Shown piece after piece: positions 8,586 through 18,453 of a DNA stretch of 64,000 nucleotides. The notes under the pieces are model-generated. The model made no database searches, had not been told where the DNA came from, and saw only the letters and a program-made list of their open reading frames with translations. The stretch comes from Caulobacteraceae bacterium. GTDB taxonomy: Bacteria > Pseudomonadota > Alphaproteobacteria > Caulobacterales > Caulobacteraceae. Every line of letters starts with the position of its first letter. Position 1 is the first letter of the stretch. The position numbers and the translations under genes were made by a program. Where the stretch lies: NCBI GenBank assembly GCA_019746095.1, contig JAIESL010000022.1, forward strand, positions 1 through 64,000, read 5' to 3'.

Positions 8586-11269
8586 CCGACGCCCTGGACG
8601 ACCGGCTGGTCGAGGCCGCGTCTGCGCCCGATGTGCGCAAGGCGGTGGCGGTGATGCTGAAGGACTCCTGGGAGGCCGCCCGTGCACGGATCGCCCGCCG
8701 TCTGGACGCGGGTGGCGACGGCGTCGAGGTGGCCCGGCTCTATTCCGCCGCCGCCGACGACCTTCTGACCGCCCTGTGGCGGTTTACCACCGACATCCTC
8801 TATCCGGCCGCCAACCCCAGCGAGGCCGAGCGGCTGAGTCTGATCGCTGTCGGCGGCTATGGACGCGGCGTGCTGGCCCCCTTCTCCGACCTCGACCTGC
8901 TGTTCCTGCGGCCGTGGAAGCCGATCCCGCGCACCGAACAGGTGATCGAATTCATGCTCTACGTCCTTTGGGACCTGGGGCTGAAGGTCGGGCAGTCGGC
9001 GCGGTCGGTCGACGAATGCCTGGCCCTCGCGAGATCCGACATGACGGTGCGCACCGCCCTGCTGGAGGCCCGGCCCCTGGCCGGAGACGAACGGCTGGCC
9101 GGGGATTTCATCACCAAGTTCCGCGCCCAGGTGGTCAGGGCCGACCCCCGCGCCTTCATCGCCGCCAAGCTGGAGGAGCGGGACGTCCGCCACCAGAAGT
9201 CCGGCGCAGTTCGCTACCGGGTCGAGCCCAACGTCAAGGACGGCAAGGGCGGCCTGCGCGACCTCAACACCCTGTTCTGGATCGCCCGATGCCTGGCACC
9301 GGACAGCCCGCTGGGGGCCCGGGTCATGGATGGCCTGCTGACCGCGCGAGAACGGCGGACGTTCGAGGAAGCCTTCGACTTCCTGTGGCGGGTCCGCGCC
9401 CATCTGCATCTCACGGCCGGGCGGCCGGAAGAAAAACTGACCTTCGATCTCCAGCCCGAGGTGGCGCGGCGGATGGGCTGGCGCGGTCGCGGGGACGAGC
9501 CGGCGGTCGAACGGTTCATGCGACGGTATTTCCTCGTCGCCCGCGACGTCGGTGCCCTGACCCGCGCCCTGTCCGCCAAGCTGGAAGCACGCCAGCAGAA
9601 GCCGACATTGAGCCTGTCGCGACTGATCCCGGGGCGGAAACGCAAGCTGGGGGTCGAAGGCTTCACGGAGGAGGCCGGTCGCCTTTCGGTCACGGGCCCG
9701 GAGATCTTCAACGCAGCCCCCGAAAAGCTGCTGATGCTGTTCCGCACAGCTGACGAGCACGACCTCGACCTGCACCCGGACGCCTTTTCCGCGGTCAGCC
9801 GGTCGCTGTCGCTGGTCACCCCCTCGCTGCGCCGCGACCCCGAGGCGACACGCGCCTTCCTTGACATCCTCGCCCATGGCCAGCGCCCGTACCGGGTCCT
9901 GACCCTGATGAACGAGACAGGCCTGCTCGGCCGGTTCCTGCCCGAATGGGGGCGGATCGTCGGCCAGACCCAGTTCAACATGTACCATGCCTATACGGTC
10001 GACGAGCACACGCTGCAGGCCATCGGCATCATCAATGACATCTGGCGCGGCAAGCTGAAGGCCGACCACCCGTCCTCCAGTGAGATCGTCCACCGGATCG
10101 ACGATTTCGAGGCCCTGATGCTGGCCATGCTGCTGCATGACGTGGGCAAGGGCGGCGACCGCGGCCAGCTTGAGGACGGGGCCATAGCCGCCAGACGGGC
10201 CTGCGACCGGCTGGGGCTCGACCCGCGACGGACCGAGTTTGTGGTCTGGCTGGTGCGCAACCACCTCGCCCTGTCGGACTATGCCCAGAAACGCGACGTG
10301 TCCGACCCGGCGACGGTCAAGGCCTTCACCCGTCTGGTCGGCGATCCGGAACGGCTGCGGACCCTGCTGATCCTGACGGTGGCCGATATCCGCGCGGTCG
10401 GACCGGGCGTCTGGAATGCCTGGAAGGGCGGGCTGATCCGGGACCTATACCAGCGCACCGAAGGCGTGTTCCGCGGTGAGGACGTCACCCATGCCGATCC
10501 GCTGGACGACTATCCCGAACTGGTGGCCCGCGCCCGGCTGACGGGGGCCGCGGCCGAGGCCCTGACGGCGCGTGATGACGAGGCGGACCATGCCGCGACC
10601 CGCGTCGCCGTGGCCGCCCGCGACCGGCCCGGCCTGTTCGTCGATCTCGCCGGTGCCCTCGCCGCAGCCGGAGCCGATGTGGTCGGGGCCCGGGTGGCGA
10701 CCGCCGGGGACGGAACCGCGCTGGACGTGTTCGAGCTTCAGGATGGCGGCGGGGCCCCCTACGGCCAGGCGGAGCCGCGCCGCCTGACCCGGCTGATCAC
10801 GGCGCTGGAGGCGGCCGCACGCGGCGGAGCCCGGATCGCGCCGGCACCGCCCTCAGCCCCCAGCCCGCGCCGCGCCGCCTTCGACGTCCGGCCCACAGCC
10901 ATCGTCGATCTGGAAGAAAGCCCCGACGCCGCCGTCGTGGAGGTTTCGGGTGCCGACCGGCCGGGGCTTCTGGCCGACCTGGCCCGGGTCCTCGCCGACC
11001 ACGGCCTCTCGATCCGTTCGGCCCATATCGCGGGCTTCGGCGAACGGGCGGTCGACAGCTTCTATGTCACCGATCCCAAGGGCCGGAAGCCGAGGCCGGG
11101 GCCGAAGCTGGAGCGGTTGCGGGTCGAACTCGAACGCGTGCTCGACCGCGCAGAGCGGGCCGGGGCGAGTCTGACGGCCCCGGTTCGCGCCAGCCTGCGC
11201 GACGTCTCCGAGGTCGGACGCCGACGTTCCGCCTCCGACCCGGTATCGCCCGTGCCGGAAGCAGGATAA
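8582..11269 (+). CDS. glnD: Bifunctional [PII] uridylyltransferase/uridylyl-removing enzyme GlnD
   Basis: GlnD senses glutamine and adds UMP to, or removes it from, the PII proteins that control nitrogen assimilation. The 895-aa protein has the nucleotidyltransferase motif 'GGYGRGVLAPFSDLDLLFL' near residue 95, an HD hydrolase domain with 'LLHDVGKGGDRG', and two C-terminal ACT domains beginning around 'VAARDRPGLFVDLAG' and 'VSGADRPGLLADLAR'. It starts at GTG 8582, in a GTGA overlap with the mutS stop, which implies translational coupling. With ntrZ at 44.8-45.3 kb it is one of two nitrogen-signalling genes in the window. Confidence 0.97.
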   Translation: MTDALDDRLVEAASAPDVRKAVAVMLKDSWEAARARIARRLDAGGDGVEVARLYSAAADDLLTALWRFTTDILYPAANPSEAERLSLIAVGGYGRGVLAPFSDLDLLFLRPWKPIPRTEQVIEFMLYVLWDLGLKVGQSARSVDECLALARSDMTVRTALLEARPLAGDERLAGDFITKFRAQVVRADPRAFIAAKLEERDVRHQKSGAVRYRVEPNVKDGKGGLRDLNTLFWIARCLAPDSPLGARVMDGLLTARERRTFEEAFDFLWRVRAHLHLTAGRPEEKLTFDLQPEVARRMGWRGRGDEPAVERFMRRYFLVARDVGALTRALSAKLEARQQKPTLSLSRLIPGRKRKLGVEGFTEEAGRLSVTGPEIFNAAPEKLLMLFRTADEHDLDLHPDAFSAVSRSLSLVTPSLRRDPEATRAFLDILAHGQRPYRVLTLMNETGLLGRFLPEWGRIVGQTQFNMYHAYTVDEHTLQAIGIINDIWRGKLKADHPSSSEIVHRIDDFEALMLAMLLHDVGKGGDRGQLEDGAIAARRACDRLGLDPRRTEFVVWLVRNHLALSDYAQKRDVSDPATVKAFTRLVGDPERLRTLLILTVADIRAVGPGVWNAWKGGLIRDLYQRTEGVFRGEDVTHADPLDDYPELVARARLTGAAAEALTARDDEADHAATRVAVAARDRPGLFVDLAGALAAAGADVVGARVATAGDGTALDVFELQDGGGAPYGQAEPRRLTRLITALEAAARGGARIAPAPPSAPSPRRAAFDVRPTAIVDLEESPDAAVVEVSGADRPGLLADLARVLADHGLSIRSAHIAGFGERAVDSFYVTDPKGRKPRPGPKLERLRVELERVLDRAERAGASLTAPVRASLRDVSEVGRRRSASDPVSPVPEAG

Positions 11270-11301
11270 GCGCTGATCACTACCTTCTCTCCGAGCCCCT
11301 G

Positions 11302-12897
11302 ATGAGCCTCGCCCGCAATACTCTGGTGCAAGCCACCCTGACACTGGGCAGTCGTGTGCTCGGCTTCGGCCGTGACATGGCCCTGGCGGCCCGCTTCGGC
11401 CAAGGGCCGATGATGGACGCCTTCACCACCGCCCTGATGCTGCCGAACATGTTCCGCCGGCTGTTCGCCGAGGGTGCCTTCGCCCAGGCCTTTGTGCCGG
11501 TCTATGGCGGCGTCCGTGCCCGCGAGGGCGATGAGGCGGCGGCGGTCACGGCGTCCGAGGCCATGTCCTTCATGCTGGCGGTGGTGGCGGCCTTCTGCAT
11601 CGTGCTGCAGGTGCTGATGCCCTGGATCATGCCTTGGCTGCTGTCGGCCTACCGGGGTCAGCCGCAGATCATGCAGGTGGCGGTGACGGCCACCCAGCTG
11701 GCCATGCCCTATCTGGCCTGTATGACCGTGGCTTCCCTTTTGTCCGGCGTACTGAACACCGGCGGGCGGTTCGCCCTCTCGGCGGGCGTACCGGTCTTCC
11801 TGAACCTGTGCACCCTCGCCCCGCTGCTGGCCTCCTGGGTCGTGCCCGCCAGCCAGCAAGACGTCCTTCTCTGGGTCACCGCCGCCGTGACCGCGTCCGG
11901 CATGATCCAGGCGGGGCTTCTGTGGTGGGGCGTGCAGCGGCTGGGCATCACCATTCGCCTGTCCTGGCCGCGTCTGACACCGAATGTGAAGCGGGCCCTG
12001 GCCCTGGCTGTGCCCGGGGCCCTGGCGGGCGGTGCCATGCAGGTCAATTCCGTGGTCAGCCAGATGCTGGCCGGATCGGACGAGGGGGCCCGGTCGGTGC
12101 TCTACAACGCTGACCGCCTGTACCAGCTGCCGCTCGGCCTGATCGGGGTCGCCATCGGCCTGGCCCTGGTGCCGCGCCTGACCCGGGCCTTTGTCACGAA
12201 CGATCACGAAGGCGGGCGCAAGACCCTCGACGACGGCATCACCCTGGCCATGGCCTTCACCCTGCCGGCCGCCGTGGCCCTGTTCGTCATCCCCTTCTTC
12301 ATCATCGATGCCACCGTGACCCGCGGGGCCTTCACCAGCGGCGATGCGGCCCGGACCGCCGACGTCTTGCGCCAATTCGCCTGGGGCGTGCCCGCCTTCG
12401 TCCTGGCCAAGGTCCTGACCCCGCCTTTCTTCGCCCGCGAGGACACCCGCCGGCCGATGATCTATGCCGTCGCGGCCGTCGTCTTCACCATCCTGGTCGG
12501 AGCCGGCCTGTTCTTCTGGCTGTCGCGGATCGGCGTCGACGGCGTGCTGGGGTTGGCCGTCGCCACCAGCCTGTCAGCCTGGATCAACGTCTCCCTGCTG
12601 GCCGGCACCCTGATGCGTGAGGACGCCTGGCGGCCGTCGCCGGCCTTCCTCTCGCGCCTGTCCCGCGTCCTGGCCGCCAGCGCCGTCATGGCGGCGCTGC
12701 TGGTGGTCGCCGGCATCGGCTATGAGACCCTCAGCCGTGTCCTGCTGGCCAAGGAGATCGCCGTCCTGGTCGTCTGCGGCGCCGGGGGCCTTGTCTATGC
12801 CGCCTGCATCGTGCTTTTCCGCGCCGTCAGCGTGTCCGAGCTCAAGGCGACGCTGAAACGTGAACCCGGCGCAGCAACGCCGACCGGACTCGATTGA
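11302..12897 (+). CDS. murJ: Lipid II flippase MurJ (MviN)
   Basis: MurJ moves the peptidoglycan precursor lipid II across the inner membrane. The 531-aa protein is almost entirely hydrophobic, with about 14 predicted membrane helices. It opens with the family pattern '[20 protein letters not shown]' and '[24 protein letters not shown]', which carries the conserved arginines of the central cavity. It lies 32 bp after glnD, and its TGA overlaps the trpS ATG by one base. The order mutS-glnD-murJ-trpS is a conserved alphaproteobacterial arrangement. Confidence 0.97.
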   Translation: MSLARNTLVQATLTLGSRVLGFGRDMALAARFGQGPMMDAFTTALMLPNMFRRLFAEGAFAQAFVPVYGGVRAREGDEAAAVTASEAMSFMLAVVAAFCIVLQVLMPWIMPWLLSAYRGQPQIMQVAVTATQLAMPYLACMTVASLLSGVLNTGGRFALSAGVPVFLNLCTLAPLLASWVVPASQQDVLLWVTAAVTASGMIQAGLLWWGVQRLGITIRLSWPRLTPNVKRALALAVPGALAGGAMQVNSVVSQMLAGSDEGARSVLYNADRLYQLPLGLIGVAIGLALVPRLTRAFVTNDHEGGRKTLDDGITLAMAFTLPAAVALFVIPFFIIDATVTRGAFTSGDAARTADVLRQFAWGVPAFVLAKVLTPPFFAREDTRRPMIYAVAAVVFTILVGAGLFFWLSRIGVDGVLGLAVATSLSAWINVSLLAGTLMREDAWRPSPAFLSRLSRVLAASAVMAALLVVAGIGYETLSRVLLAKEIAVLVVCGAGGLVYAACIVLFRAVSVSELKATLKREPGAATPTGLD

Positions 12898-13943
12898 TGA
12901 CTGACGCCGCTCCCAACCCCGCACCGGCCTATTCCGGCCCCCGCCGCATCCTGTCCGGCATCCAGGCCTCGGGCGCCCTGCACCTGGGCAACTACCTGGG
13001 GGCCCTGAAACGGTTCACCCAGCTGCAGGACACGGGCGCGCCCTGTTTCCTGTTCGTAGCCGACCTGCATGCCATCACCGTCTGGCAGGATCCGGCCCTG
13101 CTGACCGCCCAGACCCGTGAGATCGCCGCCGCCTATCTGGCGTCCGGCCTTGATCCGGCGCGCTCGGTGATCTTCCCCCAGTCCGCCGTCCGGGCCCATT
13201 CCGAACTGGCCTGGATCCTCAACTGCGTCGCCCGCCTCGGGTGGCTCGACCGGATGACCCAGTTCAAGGAGAAGTCGGGCAAGCACAAGGAGCGCTCGTC
13301 GGTCGGCCTCTACACCTATCCGGTGCTGCAGGCGGCGGACATCCTGCTCTACAAGGCCACCGAGGTGCCGACCGGCGAGGACCAGAAGCAGCATCTGGAA
13401 CTGACCCGCGACATCGCCGCCAAGTTCAACAACGACTTCAGCGCACCCGGCTTCTTCCCCCTGCCCGAGCCCCTGACCCAGGGGCCGGCGCCGCGGGTCA
13501 TGTCCCTGCGCGACGGCGCGGCCAAGATGAGCAAGTCCGATCCATCGGACCAGTCGCGCATCAACCTGACCGACGATGCCGACACCATCGTGGCCAAGAT
13601 CCGCAAGGCCCGCACCGACCCCGATGCCCTGCCCGAGACGCTGGAAGGCCTCGAGGGCCGCGCCGAGGCGAAGAACCTGGTCACCATCTATGCCGCCCTG
13701 GCCGACATCAGCCGCGAGGCCGTGCTGGCCCAGTTCGCCGGTCAGGGCTTCGGTGCCTTCAAGCCCGCGCTGGCCGACCTCGCCGTCGCCGCCATGGCCC
13801 CGGTCAGCGCCGAGATGCGCCGGCTGATGGCAGATACGGCCGAGATCGACCGGGTGCTCAAGGACGGCGCGGAGCGCGCCGCCGCCATCGCCGATCCGGT
13901 GGTGGACGAGGTCAAAAAGATCGTCGGTTTCTGGAGGGGCTGA
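12897..13943 (+). CDS. trpS: Tryptophanyl-tRNA synthetase
   Basis: This class I synthetase charges tRNA-Trp. The HIGH-equivalent motif is HLGN at residues 29-32 and the KMSKS loop is at 210-214. The 348-aa length is normal. ATG 12897 is preferred over the TTG at 12894 because it sits in the standard TGATG overlap with murJ. The 3' end overlaps the next gene in the same way, so five genes form one translationally coupled run. Confidence 0.97.
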   Translation: MTDAAPNPAPAYSGPRRILSGIQASGALHLGNYLGALKRFTQLQDTGAPCFLFVADLHAITVWQDPALLTAQTREIAAAYLASGLDPARSVIFPQSAVRAHSELAWILNCVARLGWLDRMTQFKEKSGKHKERSSVGLYTYPVLQAADILLYKATEVPTGEDQKQHLELTRDIAAKFNNDFSAPGFFPLPEPLTQGPAPRVMSLRDGAAKMSKSDPSDQSRINLTDDADTIVAKIRKARTDPDALPETLEGLEGRAEAKNLVTIYAALADISREAVLAQFAGQGFGAFKPALADLAVAAMAPVSAEMRRLMADTAEIDRVLKDGAERAAAIADPVVDEVKKIVGFWRG

Positions 13944-14422
13944 TGCTGTCGTTCTTTCTGGTGCTGGCCCAGGCTCCGGTGACACAGGCAGCCCCCGTGG
14001 CCGCGCCTGCCGCCGAGGTATCGGCCCCCGCCTCCGTAACAGCTGGCAGTCTGACCGTGCTCCAGGGAAGCATGATGGCCTGGAACCGCGGCGGCCAACT
14101 GGAAGGCGAGGTCGCCTTCACCGTGCGCAACTCAGGCGCACCCGACCGCGTGATGTCGATTTCCACACCGGCGGGCCCTTCGGGAACGATCTCTCTTCAG
14201 GTCGCCCGCAGCGGCGCGGCGGTAAGCCTCGCGCCCGGCGATATGACCGTGGCCGGGGCCAATTCAGACGGGACGCCGGGTCTTTCACGTGTGACCCTGG
14301 GCCTGACGGATCTGGCGAACGGGATGCCGATGCCGGTGCCCACCACCATCACAGTCCGGTTCGAGACCGCCGGAGACGTTACCCTGCTCGCCCGACCGGT
14401 ATCGCCGGCCCCGGCACCATAG
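13943..14422 (+). CDS. Small exported protein, weak resemblance to the PCuAC copper-chaperone fold
   Basis: This 159-aa protein has an N-terminal signal-like segment (LSFFLVLAQAPVTQAAP) followed by an Ala/Pro-rich linker and a domain of about 115 residues that looks all-beta. The order 'FTVRNSGAPDRVMSIS', 'SLAPGDMTV', 'GLTDLANGMPMPVPTTITVRF', 'GDVTLLARPV' recalls periplasmic copper chaperones of the PCuAC family. The His/Met copper-ligand pattern is not convincingly present, so the assignment is only structural and weak. The TGATG overlap with trpS supports it as a real gene. It converges on rsmB with a 25-bp gap. Confidence 0.7.
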   Translation: MLSFFLVLAQAPVTQAAPVAAPAAEVSAPASVTAGSLTVLQGSMMAWNRGGQLEGEVAFTVRNSGAPDRVMSISTPAGPSGTISLQVARSGAAVSLAPGDMTVAGANSDGTPGLSRVTLGLTDLANGMPMPVPTTITVRFETAGDVTLLARPVSPAPAP

Positions 14423-14447
14423 GGTTCGCCGCCACGCCCCTCCGCCT

Positions 14448-15794
14448 TCAGGCGACGCGGTCCAGCCGGGCGATGAAGAAGCCGTCCAGCCCGCCCTTTT
14501 CCGCCCACATCGACGGCAGGATGCGCAGCCAGCCCTCCGGGGTCAGGGCCTCGTCGGGCGCACCGACCTCGGCAGGGACTGCCACAGCTGTCCGGAAGGC
14601 CGGGTTGCGGCGCAGGAAGGCGATGATCTGGGTCTCGCCCTCCTCGCGTTCCAGCGAACAGACGCAATAGACCAGTCGCCCGCCCGGCTTGACCCGTTCG
14701 GCGGCGGCGTCGAGCAGCCGGTGCTGGACGTCCGCCAGTTTGGCGACATCAGCAGGCTTGGTCGCGCGCAGGACTTCGGGATTGCGGCGGAAGGTACCGG
14801 TGGCGGTGCAGGGGGCGTCGAGCAGGACGGCGTCGAAGGCGCGCGGGTCGTCCCAGTCCTCGGCCGGCACGGCGAAGACCTCGCCGGAGAGGCCGGTACG
14901 GTCCAGATTGGCGCGCAGCCGGTCCAGCCGCTTGTCTGACCGGTCCAGCGCCACGACCGAGGCCCCCGAGGCCGCGATCTGCAGCGTCTTGCCGCCCGGA
15001 GCGGCACAGAAATCAATGATGGATTCTCCGGCCTTCGGAGCCAGCAGCCGGACCGGTACGGCCGCGGCGGCATCCTGCACCCACCAGATGCCGTCCTCGA
15101 ATCCCGGCCAGGTCGAAAGGTCGCCGCGACGTCCGGTACGGACAGTGTTTCCCGCCATCACCTCGCCGTCCAGCGCCCCGGCCACGGCTCCGGCATCGAC
15201 CTCGGGCTTCAGGCTCAGGTCCGTCGCCGGCTCTTCCCGGGCGGCCAGGGCCAGGCCGGTCAGAGTCGCCTCGCCATAGGTGGCGCGCCACCGGGCGGCG
15301 AGCCATTCGGGCAGGTTGGACTCGGCCGTCGTCAGGCCGGGGCCCTCGCGCTCGATGCCGCGCAGCACGGCATTGACCAGGTTCTTGTAGGGCCGCGTCT
15401 TGACCTCACGTTCGGCCAGCTTCACCGCCGTCGAGACTGCGGCAAAGGCCGGCGTTTCCAGCACCAGGGTCTGGGCCAGGGCCACGCGCAGGATGGTGCG
15501 CACCGCCAGCGGCGGGGCTTTCTGCAGCTTGCGGTCCAGAATCTGGTCGATCTCGCCGAGGCGGCGAAGGGCGGCCATGGCCACGGCCCGGGCGAAGGCG
15601 CGGTCCGGACCGGGCAGGTCAGCGACCTCGCGGAACGACAGGGCCGTATCCAGCCCACCCCGGCCTTCCAGCGCCGCATTCAGCAGCACGCCGGCGGCCA
15701 GTCGGGCCTCGACGCCGATGTCTGGGCCGTCGTCTCGGGGGTCGGCGACCCGGGGCTTCGGGGGACGGGTTCCGGCGCGGGCCTTGTCGGCCAT
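14448..15794 (-). CDS. rsmB: 16S rRNA (cytosine-C5)-methyltransferase, RsmB/NOP2 family
   Basis: The predicted activity is m5C methylation of 16S rRNA (position 967 in E. coli). The N-terminal part is the NusB-like RNA-binding domain ('AAGVLLNAALEGRGGLDTAL'). The methyltransferase half has the SAM motif 'DFCAAPGGKTLQIA', the motif IV 'DAPCTATGTFRRNPE' with Cys329, and the catalytic cysteine region 'YCVCSLE' with Cys379. The 448-aa length fits the family. The frame runs open upstream into kup, but that is chance. ATG 15794 begins the conserved protein and lies 47 bp after the kup stop, so the two are probably co-transcribed. Confidence 0.93.
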   Translation of the reverse strand: MADKARAGTRPPKPRVADPRDDGPDIGVEARLAAGVLLNAALEGRGGLDTALSFREVADLPGPDRAFARAVAMAALRRLGEIDQILDRKLQKAPPLAVRTILRVALAQTLVLETPAFAAVSTAVKLAEREVKTRPYKNLVNAVLRGIEREGPGLTTAESNLPEWLAARWRATYGEATLTGLALAAREEPATDLSLKPEVDAGAVAGALDGEVMAGNTVRTGRRGDLSTWPGFEDGIWWVQDAAAAVPVRLLAPKAGESIIDFCAAPGGKTLQIAASGASVVALDRSDKRLDRLRANLDRTGLSGEVFAVPAEDWDDPRAFDAVLLDAPCTATGTFRRNPEVLRATKPADVAKLADVQHRLLDAAAERVKPGGRLVYCVCSLEREEGETQIIAFLRRNPAFRTAVAVPAEVGAPDEALTPEGWLRILPSMWAEKGGLDGFFIARLDRVA

Positions 15795-15841
15795 GCGGCG
15801 ACCGCGGGCAGCGGAGCTCCGCCCCTGGTCAGGTCCCCGGC

Positions 15842-17830
15842 TCAAACCACCACCTGCGTGCCCAGTTCGACCACCCGGCCCGGCGGGATGTGGAAGAAGT
15901 CCGTGGGGTTGGCGGCGTTGCGGGTGAGGAAGATGAACAGCCGGTCCTGCCACAGCGGCATGCCCTGCGAAGCTGCGGCGACGACGGAACGACGACCAAG
16001 GAAGAAGCTGGTGGACATGATGTCGAACTTCAGACCCAGCTTGCGGCACACACCCAGCGCCTTCGGGATATTGGGCTGTTCCATGAAGCCATAGGAGATG
16101 GTCAGCTTCTTGAAGTCGTCCGAGATCGGCTCGATCGCCACCCGCTCGCTGTCGGGCACGCGCGGGCGGTCGGTGGTCCGGACCGTCAGGATGATGTTCT
16201 TCTCGTGCAGCACCTTGTTGTGCTTGAGATTGTGCATCAGGGCCACCGGGGCGACGTCGGGGTCCGAGGTCAGGAAGATGGCCGTGCCCGGCGCGCGGTG
16301 GGGCGGGCGGGCGCGCAGCATCTCGATCAGGTCGGTCAGCGGCAGGCTGGACTTGCGGGTCTTGTCCGACAAGATCTGCGTGCCCCGCACCCAGGTCCAC
16401 ATCAGCAGCACCAGCGCCACGCCCAGCACCAGCGGCATCCAGGCACCGTCGGGAATCTTCAGCAGGTTCGAGGTCAGGAAGACCATATCGATGAAGCCGA
16501 ACGGGATCAGGGCGGCCAGCGTCGCCCACACCGGCCAGTTCCACTTATGGCGGATGACCGAATAGGCCATCAGGGTGTTGATCAACATGACCCCGGTCAC
16601 CGCGACACCATAGGCCGCGGTCAGATTGGATGAGCTCTGGAAGGCGAACAACAGGACCAGCACCCCGACCATCAGCAGGTTGTTGACCGCAGGCACATAG
16701 ATCTGGCCGGCCTGGGTCTCGGAGGTGTTCCTGATCTCGATGCGCGGCAGCAGGCCCAGCTGCACCGCCTGCTGGGTCACCGAAAAGGCCCCGGTAATGA
16801 CCGCCTGGCTCGCGATCACGGTCGCCGCCGTCGCCAGCGCCAGCATCGGCCAATAGACCGCTGTCGGCACCATGCTCCAGAACGGGTTCTCCGAAGCCCC
16901 CGGATTCGCCAGGATCAGGGCCCCCTGGCCCAGATAGTTCAGTGTCAGGCAGGGAAGAACAAAGGCGACCCAGCCGATCCGGATCGGTGACTTTCCGAAA
17001 TGGCCCATGTCGGCATAGAGCGCCTCCGCGCCGGTCACCGCGAGGAAGACGCTGCCCAGGATGATGAAGCCGAGGAAGCCGTCATTGATCAGCAGCATCA
17101 CCCCATAGTGCGGCGACAGGGCCCGCAGGATCGAGATGTCGTCGAAGATGTGAAACAGGCCCAGGACGCCCAGGCTCAGGAACCAGAGGGCCGTAATGGG
17201 GCCGAAGAACCGCGCCAGGCCTGCCGTCCCCCGTGCCTGGACCAGGAACAGGGCGATGAGGATGCCGGCCGACACCGGAACGATGAAGGGGTCCAGCCGC
17301 CCGGCCACCCCCGGCGCGTCCTTGACGCCCTCGATCGCCGAGAGCACCGAAATGGCCGGGGTGATGATGCCGTCGCCGTAGAACAGCGCCGCGCCGCAGA
17401 CACCAAGGATGAAGACAAAGGCGGTGCGCCGGCCGATGGCGTGGGTCGCCAGGGCCATCAGGGCCAGGGTACCGCCCTCGCCCTTGTTGTCGGCCCGCAT
17501 CAGGAACATGACGTATTTGAACGTCACAACGATCATCAGGGCCCAGAACGCCAGGGAGACCACGCCGATCACGGCCAGATCGCCGCCGACGCCCTCGCGC
17601 GCATGGCCGATGGCCTCACGCAGGGCGTAGAGCGGGCTGGTGCCGATGTCGCCGAACACGACGCCGATCGCGCCGATGATCAGGCCCCATTTGCCGGCCT
17701 TGACGTGGCCGCCTTCGCCGGCCGCCGCAGGGTGCGGATGGGCCGGTGCAACCGATTGGTCGGCGGGAGTCTGGGAGTTTGAGGCGGCGGTGCTGGCGCC
17801 GTCTTCACCTTGGGGAGAAGCCCCGGCCAT
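15842..17830 (-). CDS. kup: Low-affinity potassium transporter Kup
   Basis: Kup is an inner-membrane K+ uptake system, probably a K+/H+ symporter. The 662-aa protein has the family opener 'GAIGVVFGDIGTSPLYALREA', about 12 membrane helices, and a cytoplasmic C-terminal domain of about 200 residues ending 'HIPPGRVVELGTQVVV'. The start at ATG 17830 is chosen because GGAGGA sits 6 nt upstream. An in-frame ATG at 17869 lacks such a site. An unusual N-terminal tail of about 40 residues rich in Ala, Gly and His precedes the first helix. Confidence 0.95.
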   Translation of the reverse strand: MAGASPQGEDGASTAASNSQTPADQSVAPAHPHPAAAGEGGHVKAGKWGLIIGAIGVVFGDIGTSPLYALREAIGHAREGVGGDLAVIGVVSLAFWALMIVVTFKYVMFLMRADNKGEGGTLALMALATHAIGRRTAFVFILGVCGAALFYGDGIITPAISVLSAIEGVKDAPGVAGRLDPFIVPVSAGILIALFLVQARGTAGLARFFGPITALWFLSLGVLGLFHIFDDISILRALSPHYGVMLLINDGFLGFIILGSVFLAVTGAEALYADMGHFGKSPIRIGWVAFVLPCLTLNYLGQGALILANPGASENPFWSMVPTAVYWPMLALATAATVIASQAVITGAFSVTQQAVQLGLLPRIEIRNTSETQAGQIYVPAVNNLLMVGVLVLLFAFQSSSNLTAAYGVAVTGVMLINTLMAYSVIRHKWNWPVWATLAALIPFGFIDMVFLTSNLLKIPDGAWMPLVLGVALVLLMWTWVRGTQILSDKTRKSSLPLTDLIEMLRARPPHRAPGTAIFLTSDPDVAPVALMHNLKHNKVLHEKNIILTVRTTDRPRVPDSERVAIEPISDDFKKLTISYGFMEQPNIPKALGVCRKLGLKFDIMSTSFFLGRRSVVAAASQGMPLWQDRLFIFLTRNAANPTDFFHIPPGRVVELGTQVVV

Positions 17831-17981
17831 GACGTTCCTCCGGGACGCCGCACCTGCGGTTCCCATCAAAAGAGCGGCGAGGCTTTAGGCCCTTTCAGCG
17901 GGCCGTTCAATCGTGCTGCAGGCGCGAAATCAGACCCCGTTTGTGAAAGCCGCTCCGGACGCCTATCTTGAGGCCAGCCCC

Positions 17982-18452
17982 ATGTCCGATAGCCAACGTT
18001 TTCCCGTAGCCGCCCACGCCTTGGCCTATCTGGCTCACAAGGGCGCCAGCTCGCCTGCCCAGGCCGTGCCGAGTGCGATTCTGGCTGCCTCGATCCCGAC
18101 CAATCCCGTTGTCGTGCGCCGGGTGACCGCCCTGCTGGCCAAGGCCGGTCTGATCGCCACCCGGCCCGGGGCCTCCGGCGGTGCCTGGCTGCTGCACGAA
18201 CCGCAGGCCATTTCTCTGGAAACCGTACTGCGCGCCGTCAACGGCTGCGCCCACCTCGGCTCGCCCCCGGCCGGCGCCAAGGGCTGCCCGGTCAGCGAAC
18301 ACATCCCCCGCCAGGTCGCCCGGGCCCTGACCGCCGCCGACCAGGCCGCCGGTCACGCCCTGTCGAAAATCACCATCGCCGACCTTCTGGACCAGGCACC
18401 GGCTTCGCTGGCCGCCTTCGCGCCCCATGCGTCCTGCCCGGCGGCAGCCTGA
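17982..18452 (+). CDS. Rrf2-family transcriptional regulator
   Basis: This 156-aa winged-helix regulator has the Rrf2 pattern: 'ALAYLAHKG', then 'SAILAASIPTNPVVVRRVTALLAKAGLI' (recognition helix region), then 'RPGASGGAWLL' (wing), then 'LRAVNG'. Two cysteines lie in 'NGCAHLGSPPAGAKGC', fewer than the three that bind Fe-S in IscR or NsrR, so a thiol or degenerate sensor is possible. The dehydrogenase gene starts 1 bp after its stop codon, suggesting that the regulator controls its own operon and this enzyme. The divergent neighbour is kup. Confidence 0.88.
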   Translation: MSDSQRFPVAAHALAYLAHKGASSPAQAVPSAILAASIPTNPVVVRRVTALLAKAGLIATRPGASGGAWLLHEPQAISLETVLRAVNGCAHLGSPPAGAKGCPVSEHIPRQVARALTAADQAAGHALSKITIADLLDQAPASLAAFAPHASCPAAA

Positions 18453-18453
18453 G

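Noticed and set aside
14448-16544. Single long frame that would join rsmB to part of kup in another frame
   Set aside because: Kup is read in a different frame over its full length. The upstream part has no homology and rsmB has its own ATG at 15794.
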